Of a DNA stretch of 6,538 nt, positions 1 through 4,848 are shown piece after piece. The notes below the pieces were generated by a model. It saw nothing but the letters and a program-made list of their open reading frames with translations. It made no database searches and had not been told where the DNA came from. Every line of letters begins with the position of its first letter. The stretch's first letter is position 1. The DNA comes from Candidatus Krumholzibacteriia bacterium (GTDB lineage Bacteria > Krumholzibacteriota > Krumholzibacteria > WVZY01 > JAKEHA01), in the NCBI GenBank assembly GCA_029863355.1, contig JAOTVO010000150.1:1-6538 (forward strand), read 5' to 3'. Position numbers and translations under genes: made by a program.

Positions 1-644
1 ATACGCTCCTCTTCCAGAGCCTCAACATGATCGGCGCGGCGCGTTCGGCGCTCGTTAGCTGCTTGTACAGCCCCTTCATCATCGCGCTCTCGTTGGCGTT
101 TCTCGGGGAGCGGCTGGGCGCGATGCAGCTCGCCGGCGCGGGCCTGATCGTCCTGGCAGTGGCGGAGACCACGCGCACGCGCGCAGGGGCGGTGCCCGTG
201 GAGCGCAAGCGCTTGCTGATCGGCATCGCCCTGGGCGTGATGGCGGAGCTGGTCATGGCGATCGGCGTGGTGATGGTCAAGCCGGTGCTTGCAACCTCGC
301 CCCTCCTGTGGGCGGTGGAGATCCGTCTGGCGGCGGGCGTGCTGGCGCTGCTCGTCTATCTGGGTTTCCACCCGCGGCGCGGGCGTATCGTCGGCTCGCT
401 CGTCGCCGGCGGCATGCGGCCGGTGACCCTGGCGGGTTCGGTGATCGGAGGCTATATGGCCATGATGGTCTGGCTGGGCGGCTTCAAGCTCACGCAGGCG
501 TCGATCGCAGCGGCGCTCAACCAGACCAACGCGATCTTCGTGCTGATCTTCGCCGCCGCGTTCCTCAGCGAGCGCATCACCTGGCTGCGTGCGCTCGCCA
601 TCGCCGCCGCCGTCGCGGGCGCGATAATGGTGACACTGGGTTAG
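1..644 (+). CDS. EamA/DMT-family transporter, 3' part (5' end outside window)
   Basis: Inner-membrane permease of the drug/metabolite transporter superfamily, EamA type; the substrate cannot be read from sequence. The reading frame is open from base 3, and the codons before the first internal ATG (base 27) encode TLLFQSLN, which reads as normal EamA sequence, so the gene starts upstream of the window and the ATG at 27 is internal. Visible are the last helices of the first EamA repeat, including the family-typical segment ending in FLGERLGAMQLAGAGLIVLA, a short basic linker (VERKR), and a complete second repeat of about five helices. The second repeat ends in the matching pattern AAALNQTNAIFVLIFAAAFLSERI followed by a final hydrophobic helix, then TAG. 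The duplicated 'helix-(L)(G/S)ER-helix' pattern is the main evidence. It converges on the DtxR-type gene with 15 bases between the stops. Family assignment is secure; substrate is unknown. Confidence 0.9.
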   Translation, partial: TLLFQSLNMIGAARSALVSCLYSPFIIALSLAFLGERLGAMQLAGAGLIVLAVAETTRTRAGAVPVERKRLLIGIALGVMAELVMAIGVVMVKPVLATSPLLWAVEIRLAAGVLALLVYLGFHPRRGRIVGSLVAGGMRPVTLAGSVIGGYMAMMVWLGGFKLTQASIAAALNQTNAIFVLIFAAAFLSERITWLRALAIAAAVAGAIMVTLG

Positions 645-659
645 CCCGGGGCGCGTAGT

Positions 660-1136
660 TCAGGCGCTGGGCAAGCCGCCCTCCTCGTCGCCGGATTCGC
701 CCTTCCGGCCTTGCAGCCACTCGGAGAAATGAGCGAGCGCTCCGCTCACGCCGCCCTCGCCTCCGCTCGTGTATTCGAGGAACGCGGACAGGCGCGCCAG
801 CGTCTTGGGGCTGACGACGTGCTCGAGCACGCAGGCGTCCCGGGATGCCGTCGCCTCGGGCAGCTGGAGAACGTCGAGCAGGAAGCGGTAGAGCAGCTCG
901 TTGCGGTCCTTCACCTCGCTGGCCAGCCGGCGGCCCCTGACGGTGAGCCGAACGTCGCCGTAGCGATCGTGCCGCACGAGCCCCCGGCGCTGCAGCGTGT
1001 CGATGGCGCCGCTCACCGAGGGCATGGTCACGCCCAGGCGACCGGCGATGGCCTTGATGCGCGGCGCGTCGCCCGCGTGATCGATCTCGAGGATCGTCTT
1101 GAGGTACATCTCCATGTTCGAAGTGAGCGGCTTCAT
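660..1136 (-). CDS. DtxR/IdeR-type metal-dependent transcriptional repressor (short form)
   Basis: Predicted cytoplasmic DNA-binding repressor activated by a divalent metal, probably Fe(II), of 158 residues. An N-terminal winged helix-turn-helix (about 5-70, with APRIKAIAGRLGVTMPSVSGAI as the HTH) is followed by a dimerisation/metal-binding helical region (about 72-123) and a low-complexity Gly/Glu-rich tail. The protein aligns with Corynebacterium DtxR without gaps: the start resembles DtxR (MKPL..., MEMYLKTILEI), and M10, C102, E105 and H106 fall at the same numbers as the DtxR primary metal site. The Met/Cys set suggests iron, because MntR has Asp at the position of M10. The ancillary-site residues H79, E83 and H98 are N79, Y83 and S98 here, and the C-terminal SH3-like domain is absent. 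The ATG at 1136 is chosen over the in-frame ATG at 1160 because AGGAG lies 8 bases before it and the DtxR alignment starts there. The gene is transcribed apart from the upstream stress operon, from which a terminator separates it. Confidence 0.88.
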   Translation of the reverse strand: MKPLTSNMEMYLKTILEIDHAGDAPRIKAIAGRLGVTMPSVSGAIDTLQRRGLVRHDRYGDVRLTVRGRRLASEVKDRNELLYRFLLDVLQLPEATASRDACVLEHVVSPKTLARLSAFLEYTSGGEGGVSGALAHFSEWLQGRKGESGDEEGGLPSA

Positions 1137-1144
1137 GCGTGGTA

Positions 1145-1149
1145 CTCCT
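1145..1149 (-). promoter_or_regulatory. Shine-Dalgarno AGGAG deciding the DtxR-type start
   Basis: AGGAG on the minus strand lies 8 bases before the ATG at 1136. The alternative ATG at 1160 lies upstream of this site, so it could not use it and would leave a strong Shine-Dalgarno inside the coding region. Confidence 0.75.
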
Positions 1150-1163
1150 GCTCGGGGCATGAG

Positions 1164-1177
1164 TTAGGATTTGCTAA
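1164..1177. promoter_or_regulatory. Candidate DtxR-like operator in the leader of the DtxR-type gene
   Basis: An AT-rich imperfect palindrome, TTAGGATTTGCTAA on the plus strand, sits in very GC-rich surroundings 28-41 bases upstream of the DtxR-type ATG. Extended to 19 bases on the minus strand it agrees with the DtxR/IdeR consensus (TTAGGTTAGCCTAACCTAA) at 12 positions, including the half-site CCTAAC. DtxR-family genes are often autoregulated. The match is partial, and no convincing -35/-10 pair is visible around it, so the role as operator is inference. Confidence 0.4.
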
Positions 1178-1188
1178 GTGGCGAACCC

Positions 1189-1234
1189 AAAAAAAAGGCG
1201 CGCGGCCGGCACGGCTAAACTAACACCGCGCACC
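1189..1234 (-). terminator. Rho-independent terminator of the Rrf2-Usp-Usp operon
   Basis: Read on the minus strand, GGTGCGCGG (1234-1226) pairs over nine positions, one of them G-U, with CCGCGCGCC (1205-1197). Eight uninterrupted T follow directly (1196-1189). The loop is 20 bases. The structure begins about 40 bases after the stop codon of the UspA-family gene and before the leader of the DtxR-type gene, so it should end the stress operon and isolate the next gene. The loop is longer than usual, but the stem and T-run are clear. Confidence 0.8.
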
Positions 1235-1274
1235 GCGTGCGTCAAGCGCGAGGTCGAGAACACGCGCGCGGCGG

Positions 1275-1748
1275 TCAGTCCGAGTCGTCGCCCGCCGACA
1301 CGGCCATCGGCTGCTTGAGCGTCAACACCGGACAGGGCGCCTTGCGCACGATCTGCTCGGCCACGCTGCCCATGAGCATGTGCGAAAGCCCGCCGCGGCC
1401 GTGCGTTGCCATCACGACCAGGTCGGCGTTGACGTCGCGCGCATACGAGATCACCGCTTCGACGGCGTCCCCCGTGAGCACTTCGGCGTCGACCTGGACG
1501 TCGGTCGGCACCTGCTCCAGTGCGATGCGCTCCAGGTTGCGCCGCGCCTCCTCCAGGTGCTCCTGGCTCATCGAGCGCTCGTCGATACCCACCCAGGCCA
1601 CGTCGGCCACCTGCAGCGCGGGTTCGCTCACGAATATGACCTTGAGCCGGGCGTTGAACTTCTCGGCCAGACTCACCGCGTAGGGAAGCGCGCGCAGCGA
1701 GTGATCCGAGAAGTCCGTGGGCACCACGATGATCTTGAATGCCAGCAT
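1275..1748 (-). CDS. UspA-family universal stress protein, single domain
   Basis: Cytoplasmic universal stress protein of 157 residues, the usual one-domain length, with the alpha/beta nucleotide-binding fold. It opens with strand 1, FKIIVVPTDFSDHS, where D12 is the conserved Asp near the adenine site. The ATP-binding motif is present near the C-terminus as A114-T-H-G117-R, then nine residues, then G127-S128, followed by the final strand CPVLTLK. This fits the ATP-binding class (the pattern G-2X-G-9X-G(S/T) with Ala for the first Gly, common in UspA proteins). The central region (about 50-75) is rich in Glu and Arg and probably helical. AGGAGG stands 10 bases before the ATG, with a nearer GGAG. 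It is the last gene of the minus-strand operon, 27 bases after the tandem Usp gene and just before the terminator. Family is clear; the stress it answers is inferred only from the linked Rrf2 regulator. Confidence 0.92.
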   Translation of the reverse strand: MLAFKIIVVPTDFSDHSLRALPYAVSLAEKFNARLKVIFVSEPALQVADVAWVGIDERSMSQEHLEEARRNLERIALEQVPTDVQVDAEVLTGDAVEAVISYARDVNADLVVMATHGRGGLSHMLMGSVAEQIVRKAPCPVLTLKQPMAVSAGDDSD

Positions 1749-1775
1749 ACCGTCTCCACCTCCTGCCTGTGCGGC

Positions 1776-2738
1776 TCACTCTCCGACGGCCAGCGTTCCT
1801 TCGTGCGGTGGGACCTGTACGGGCGTGACGAAGCCGTCCGGCTTGACCGCGAACAGCGACACCACCAGGCGCTCCAGGATGCCCTCGGCGACTTGTCCCA
1901 CGAAGAAACCGCCCTCGCCCGCCGTTCGCACCGTGCCCATCACGATGAGCTCGGCCCCGATGTCGTAGGCCGTGCGGGTGACTGCCACGTCGGCCGCGCC
2001 CTCGATCAGGTGCACGTGGTCGGGCGGGAGGCTCACGCCGACGTCGGCCATGAGCTCGGTGAGCCACTTGGCGTGGCGATCGCGCGAGCCGCGACCGTAC
2101 TCGCGCACGCGCTCCACCGGAACCGCGGAGGGCAGATGGAGACCCGCCGCGTCGACCACGTGCCAGGCATGCACCACGTGCAGCTCTCCCTCCAGAAGCT
2201 CGGCCAGCGCTTTCGCCTCGGCCAGCACCCGGGTGTCGAACACGTTGCGCCGCCGCTGGTGCAGGGTGGCGTCCACGGCGGCGAGGATCTTCGGGCTGGT
2301 GGCGCTCAGCGGCGCCCGCGCGGCCCAGACCGGAACGGGGCACACGCGGACCGTCCGGTGCGTCGTATAGTCGAGGCCGGGGCGCAGGCTGTCCGTCGCG
2401 GCCACGACGAGATCGTGACCGTCGGCGACCACCGCGCGCACCACTTCCAGAAACGGGCGCCCCCAGCGTACCGTCGTCGTTATCTTGAGTCCCTCGCTGC
2501 GCAGAGGCACGGCCATGCGCTCGAGCGCGTCGCGCCGGTTCTGCGCGGCGAGCTCGCGCACGTCGTGGGCGCCCATCGACCCGAACAGGCGATAGAGCTC
2601 GTGGGGCAGCTCCGAGAGGACGTCGATCAGGCGCAGGCGACCGCCCGTGCGACGCGCGACGGACGCCGCTTGCACGAGCGCCGCGTCGTCGGCCGCGTCA
2701 CCGGACGTGTAGACCAGGATGTTCCGGAACGTTCCCAT
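1776..2738 (-). CDS. Tandem universal stress protein, UspE-like
   Basis: Cytoplasmic protein of 320 residues with two Usp folds in tandem (about 4-140 and 149-300), close to the length of Escherichia coli UspE (about 316). Domain 1 starts FRNILVYTSGD and ends in CPVPVWA. It lacks the Gly-rich ATP loop: the equivalent stretch reads VVAATDSLRPGLDYTTHRTV. Domain 2 starts KILAAVDA and has MGTVRTAGEGGFFVGQVAE and then LFAVKPDGFVTPV, a sequence typical of the second domain of UspE-like proteins, with G268 and G281 in loop positions but Gln after the last Gly where ATP-binding Usps have Ser/Thr. ATP binding is therefore doubtful for domain 1 and uncertain for domain 2. GAGG stands 4 bases before the ATG. 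Middle gene of the operon, 40 bases after the Rrf2 gene. No signal peptide or membrane segment is seen. Function beyond stress survival or motility-type roles known for UspE cannot be assigned. Confidence 0.88.
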   Translation of the reverse strand: MGTFRNILVYTSGDAADDAALVQAASVARRTGGRLRLIDVLSELPHELYRLFGSMGAHDVRELAAQNRRDALERMAVPLRSEGLKITTTVRWGRPFLEVVRAVVADGHDLVVAATDSLRPGLDYTTHRTVRVCPVPVWAARAPLSATSPKILAAVDATLHQRRRNVFDTRVLAEAKALAELLEGELHVVHAWHVVDAAGLHLPSAVPVERVREYGRGSRDRHAKWLTELMADVGVSLPPDHVHLIEGAADVAVTRTAYDIGAELIVMGTVRTAGEGGFFVGQVAEGILERLVVSLFAVKPDGFVTPVQVPPHEGTLAVGE

Positions 2739-2778
2739 GTCACCTCGCCTGCCCGTTGGTCCACGCGCCGCCGCGCGG

Positions 2779-3213
2779 CTACGCGACCCGCGCCATCCGC
2801 TTGCGCTCCAGCGAGACGGCCGCCTGCTCGAGCGTCATCATCGCGATGGTCGAGGCGTACTGCTCGCGGAACCCCTTCCAGTACGCGTGCAGCGCGCATC
2901 CCGCGTCATCGGTGCACCGGTCGAGGCCGAGGATGCAGTGCTTGCTCAGGTCGATCGGACCGTCCAGGGCCTCGATGACCTGCATGACGGTCATCTCGTT
3001 GCCGGGCCGCGCGAGCTGGTAACCCCCGCCCGGCCCCTTCGTGGACTTCACGAGGCCCTTGTTGCGCAGTCCGTGGAGGATCTTCGCGAGCGACTGCCTG
3101 GGTACGTCGGCCGCGTCGGCGATCTCGCGCACGAGCACCGGCCGCGGCGAGTTCTTGTGCGCCAGGTAGATGAGTGCCCGCAGCGCGTGCTGGCACGTCG
3201 GTGAGTGGATCAT
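2779..3213 (-). CDS. Rrf2/IscR-like transcriptional regulator with Fe-S cluster Cys/His set
   Basis: Cytoplasmic regulator of 144 residues, the typical Rrf2 length. The N-terminal winged helix shows the family pattern: HALRALIYLA helix, VLVREIADAADVPRQSLAKI HTH, and the wing with KGPGGGYQLARP. The sensor part carries C93-x6-C100-x5-C106-x2-H109, which parallels the IscR [2Fe-2S] ligands (C92-x5-C98-x5-C104-x2-H107), so an Fe-S cluster is likely; the one-residue longer first spacing separates it from IscR itself. Another cysteine, C7, lies near the N-terminus. The ATG at 3213 is preferred over the TTG at 3219 because GAGGGA is 7 bases from the ATG but almost touches the TTG. It is the first gene of the operon with the two Usp genes and stands directly behind a strong promoter whose start region overlaps an IscR-type inverted repeat, which suggests autorepression. 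No isc or suf genes are nearby, so the role is more likely oxygen, NO or redox sensing than Fe-S assembly control. Confidence 0.9.
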   Translation of the reverse strand: MIHSPTCQHALRALIYLAHKNSPRPVLVREIADAADVPRQSLAKILHGLRNKGLVKSTKGPGGGYQLARPGNEMTVMQVIEALDGPIDLSKHCILGLDRCTDDAGCALHAYWKGFREQYASTIAMMTLEQAAVSLERKRMARVA

Positions 3214-3220
3214 CGGCAAG

Positions 3221-3226
3221 TCCCTC
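3221..3226 (-). promoter_or_regulatory. Shine-Dalgarno GAGGGA deciding the Rrf2 start
   Basis: GAGGGA on the minus strand lies 7 bases before ATG 3213. Only one base separates it from the alternative TTG at 3219, so the ATG is the better start. Confidence 0.7.
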
Positions 3227-3227
3227 T

Positions 3228-3251
3228 ATAGTTGGTCAACTACTCAGGTAT
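3228..3251. promoter_or_regulatory. IscR/Rrf2-type operator over the transcription start of the stress operon
   Basis: The plus strand reads ATAGTTG, ten bases, CAGGTAT. The reverse complement of the right arm is ATACCTG, so both arms fit the half-site ATASYYG of the IscR type 1 consensus (ATASYYGACT...). Total length is 24 bases against 25 in that consensus. The site begins just downstream of the -10 hexamer and covers the expected start (near 3249), the usual place for a repressor site. A second small palindrome, GTTG-GT-CAAC (3231-3240), lies inside it. Binding by the Rrf2 protein encoded immediately downstream is inference. Confidence 0.6.
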
Positions 3252-3255
3252 TGGA

Positions 3256-3284
3256 ATATTAGTGTTCAGGGGGGCGGCTGTCAA
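3256..3284 (-). promoter_or_regulatory. Sigma-70 promoter of the Rrf2-Usp-Usp operon
   Basis: On the minus strand a perfect -35 TTGACA (3284-3279) is followed after exactly 17 bases by TAATAT (3261-3256), five of six with TATAAT. This is about as good a housekeeping promoter as a GC-rich genome offers. The expected start near 3249 gives a leader of about 36 bases before ATG 3213. A strong promoter with an operator on its start fits a gene set held off by a repressor. Confidence 0.85.
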
Positions 3285-3366
3285 CGGGCAAAAGAGAGTG
3301 GGATGTCCGGTTCGCGCGCCCGGCCCCCCTGGGGCTAAGTGGCTGTTCCTGAAGGGGGTTTAGGCC

Positions 3367-3396
3367 TTGTCCGGGGCCGCCGGGCTGGGCTATGCT
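3367..3396 (+). promoter_or_regulatory. Candidate promoter of the aminomethyltransferase/oxidoreductase genes
   Basis: TTGTCC (3367-3372) and TATGCT (3391-3396) each match four of six consensus bases and are 18 bases apart, facing the gene at 3418. The leader would be only about 15 bases. The hexamers are weak, so this is the best candidate in the divergent gap of 204 bases, not a firm call. Confidence 0.4.
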
Positions 3397-3417
3397 GACC
3401 CCTGGGGTCCGTTTCCC

Positions 3418-4608
3418 ATGCCGATTCCGACGCCTTTCCATACGCGCACCAGCGCGCTCTGCACGAGCCTCTTCTACAAGGACTGGGCCGGCTACCACGC
3501 CGTCCGCTCCTACGACATCTGCCACGAGCGCGAGTATTTTGCCCTGCGCCAGGCCGCGGGGATGATCGACGTCACCCCCCTGTACAAGTACGAAGTGCGC
3601 GGCCGCGGCGCGGGGGATTTCCTCGCCCGCCTCATGGTGCGCGACGTGCGCAAGCTCAAGCCGGGGCAGGTGGCCTACCTCTGCTGGTGCAACGACGACG
3701 GCCACGTGATCGACGACGGCACGGTGGCCCGGCTCGACGAGACGCACTTCCGCGTCACTTCCACCGAGCCTAACCTGCACTGGTTCGCGCGCCACGCGCG
3801 CGGATACGACGTCGCCGTCGAGGACAGCACGACGCAACTGGCGGCACTCTCCGTGCAGGGGCCGCGCGCGCGCGCCATAGTGAGCGACGCCACGGGCGGC
3901 GAGACGGAAAAACTGCGCTTCTTCCGCCTCAAGCCCGCGCGCATCGACGGCATGGACGTGATCGTCTCGCGCACCGGCTACACGGGTGACCTGGGCTACG
4001 AGATCTGGGTTGCCAGCGAGGAAGCGGGGCGGTTGTGGGACGCGGTCGCCGCGGCCGGCCGGCCCCACGGCCTCGAACCAGCCGGACTGGACGCGATGGA
4101 CGTCACGCGCATCGAGGCGGGGTTCATCCTGAACGGCGTGGATTACTTCAGCGCGCTGCACGCGATGATCCCCCCGCGCAAGTCCTCGCCCTTCGAGCTC
4201 GCGCTGGGCTGGGCGGTGCACCTGGACCGCGAGCCGTTCATCGGAAGCGCGGCGCTGGCGCGCGAGAAGCGCGAAGGATCGCGGCGCGCGTTCGTCGGAC
4301 TCGAGATCGATTGGGACGAGACGGAAGCGCTCTTCCGCGAGCACGGCCTGCCCCCGGAAGTGGCGAGCGCGCCGTGGCGCGACGGCCGTCCGGTGTACGA
4401 CAAGGACCGGCGCTTCGTCGGGCAGGCGACGAGCGGGGCGTGGTCGCCGCTGCTCAAAAAGAACCTCGCGCTGGCCACGATCAAGATAGAAGAGGCGACG
4501 CCGGGCAACCGGCTCCGCTTCGAGGTGACGGTGGAGTACGAACGGCGCACGGTGACGGCCACGGTGGCGCAAAAGCCGTTCTACGACCCGCCGTGGAAAC
4601 GAAAGTAA
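3418..4608 (+). CDS. GcvT-fold aminomethyltransferase-like protein
   Basis: Predicted cytoplasmic tetrahydrofolate-dependent protein of the GcvT/DmdA/YgfZ superfamily, 396 residues, somewhat longer than glycine-cleavage T-protein (about 365). Family segments in order: GMIDVTPLYKYEVRG (near 50), CNDDGHVIDDGTV with D99-D100 at the place of the catalytic/folate Asp of GcvT, SVQGPRAR, SRTGYTGDLGYEIWV (184-198, E195), a central GLDAMDVTRIEAGFIL, and the C-terminal domain entry SPFELALGWAVHLDREPFIG. It lacks the KGCYxGQ signature of YgfZ. No other glycine-cleavage genes (gcvH, gcvP) are present; FAD oxidoreductases follow. It therefore probably takes a methyl or methylene group from a substrate other than H-protein-bound glycine, but the substrate is unknown. 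ATG 3418 is preferred to the in-frame TTG at 3367, which overlaps the candidate promoter and would add 17 non-conserved residues; a GGGGT lies 9 bases before the ATG. Fold secure, exact reaction not. Confidence 0.88.
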   Translation: MPIPTPFHTRTSALCTSLFYKDWAGYHAVRSYDICHEREYFALRQAAGMIDVTPLYKYEVRGRGAGDFLARLMVRDVRKLKPGQVAYLCWCNDDGHVIDDGTVARLDETHFRVTSTEPNLHWFARHARGYDVAVEDSTTQLAALSVQGPRARAIVSDATGGETEKLRFFRLKPARIDGMDVIVSRTGYTGDLGYEIWVASEEAGRLWDAVAAAGRPHGLEPAGLDAMDVTRIEAGFILNGVDYFSALHAMIPPRKSSPFELALGWAVHLDREPFIGSAALAREKREGSRRAFVGLEIDWDETEALFREHGLPPEVASAPWRDGRPVYDKDRRFVGQATSGAWSPLLKKNLALATIKIEEATPGNRLRFEVTVEYERRTVTATVAQKPFYDPPWKRK

Positions 4609-4611
4609 GAG

Positions 4612-4723
4612 GTTGGGCGGAGCGCGATGGAGGCCCTCCGCTCATGCACTCGCGCGCGCGATGGCGCATCCAGAGCGCGCGTCTCGTGAAATCACGTCGG
4701 ACCTCCGTCGCGCTCCGCCCGAC
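4612..4723 (+). repeat. Long inverted repeat 1 (25-position stem, 62-base loop)
   Basis: Arms 4612-4636 and 4699-4723 pair over 25 positions with one mismatch (4634/4701). Two of the pairs are G-U on the plus-strand RNA (4614/4721 and 4628/4707) and would be A-C mismatches on the other strand, which favours a structure in the plus transcript. The arm core is GGGCGGAGCGCGA. The loop holds further self-complementary pieces: alternating CG runs (4651-4660 with 4675-4681) and CGTGA-AA-TCACG (4685-4696). It begins four bases after the aminomethyltransferase stop. No T-run follows, so it is not a standard terminator. It may be a small non-coding palindromic element or an RNA-stabilising or regulatory hairpin. 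Confidence 0.8.
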
Positions 4724-4740
4724 GTATGGAAGTGATGCAG

Positions 4741-4839
4741 CGCGTCGTGTCGGCCCTTCGACGTGGCATCCGCAGCGAGCGAATTGCTTCTTCCATGCGC
4801 GAGCGAGGACCTGACGCGGAGAAGGGCAGACACGACGCG
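4741..4839 (+). repeat. Long inverted repeat 2 (19-position stem) ending at the next gene's ribosome site
   Basis: Arms 4741-4759 and 4821-4839 pair over 19 positions with one mismatch (4752/4828); the arm core is CGCGTCGTGTC. A few further pairs continue inward (4762-4765 with 4815-4818, 4767-4768 with 4812-4813). The loop is about 61 bases. The arms do not resemble those of inverted repeat 1. The right arm ends one base before AAGGGA, the presumed Shine-Dalgarno of the oxidoreductase at 4849. With repeat 1 it fills most of the 240-base gap, in which I see no gene and no convincing promoter. Confidence 0.78.
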
Positions 4840-4848
4840 TAAGGGAAC

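Noticed and set aside
644..672. A small hairpin (GCCC/GGGC and GCGC/GCGC with a bulge) between the convergent transporter and DtxR-type genes
   Set aside because: The stem is short and interrupted, with no T-run on either strand, so I do not call it a bidirectional terminator.
1380..2978. A 532-codon open frame on the plus strand opposite the stress operon
   Set aside because: It is antisense to three clear genes with recognisable motifs, and its translation is rich in Arg, His and Ala with no family signature. This is typical of shadow frames in GC-rich DNA.
3320..3340. GCCCC/GGGGC mini-hairpin in the divergent promoter gap
   Set aside because: Five-base GC stems with a three-base loop are expected often in DNA this GC-rich, and nothing else supports a role.
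3259..4572. A 437-codon minus-strand frame opposite the aminomethyltransferase gene
   Set aside because: It is a mirror of the GcvT-fold gene, with low-complexity basic composition and no domain. It also runs over the stress-operon promoter region.
4609..4848. Glycine riboswitch, suggested by the adjacent GcvT-like gene
   Set aside because: I see none of the conserved glycine-aptamer core elements, and the gap lies downstream of the GcvT-like gene; the long palindromic stems do not match that fold.
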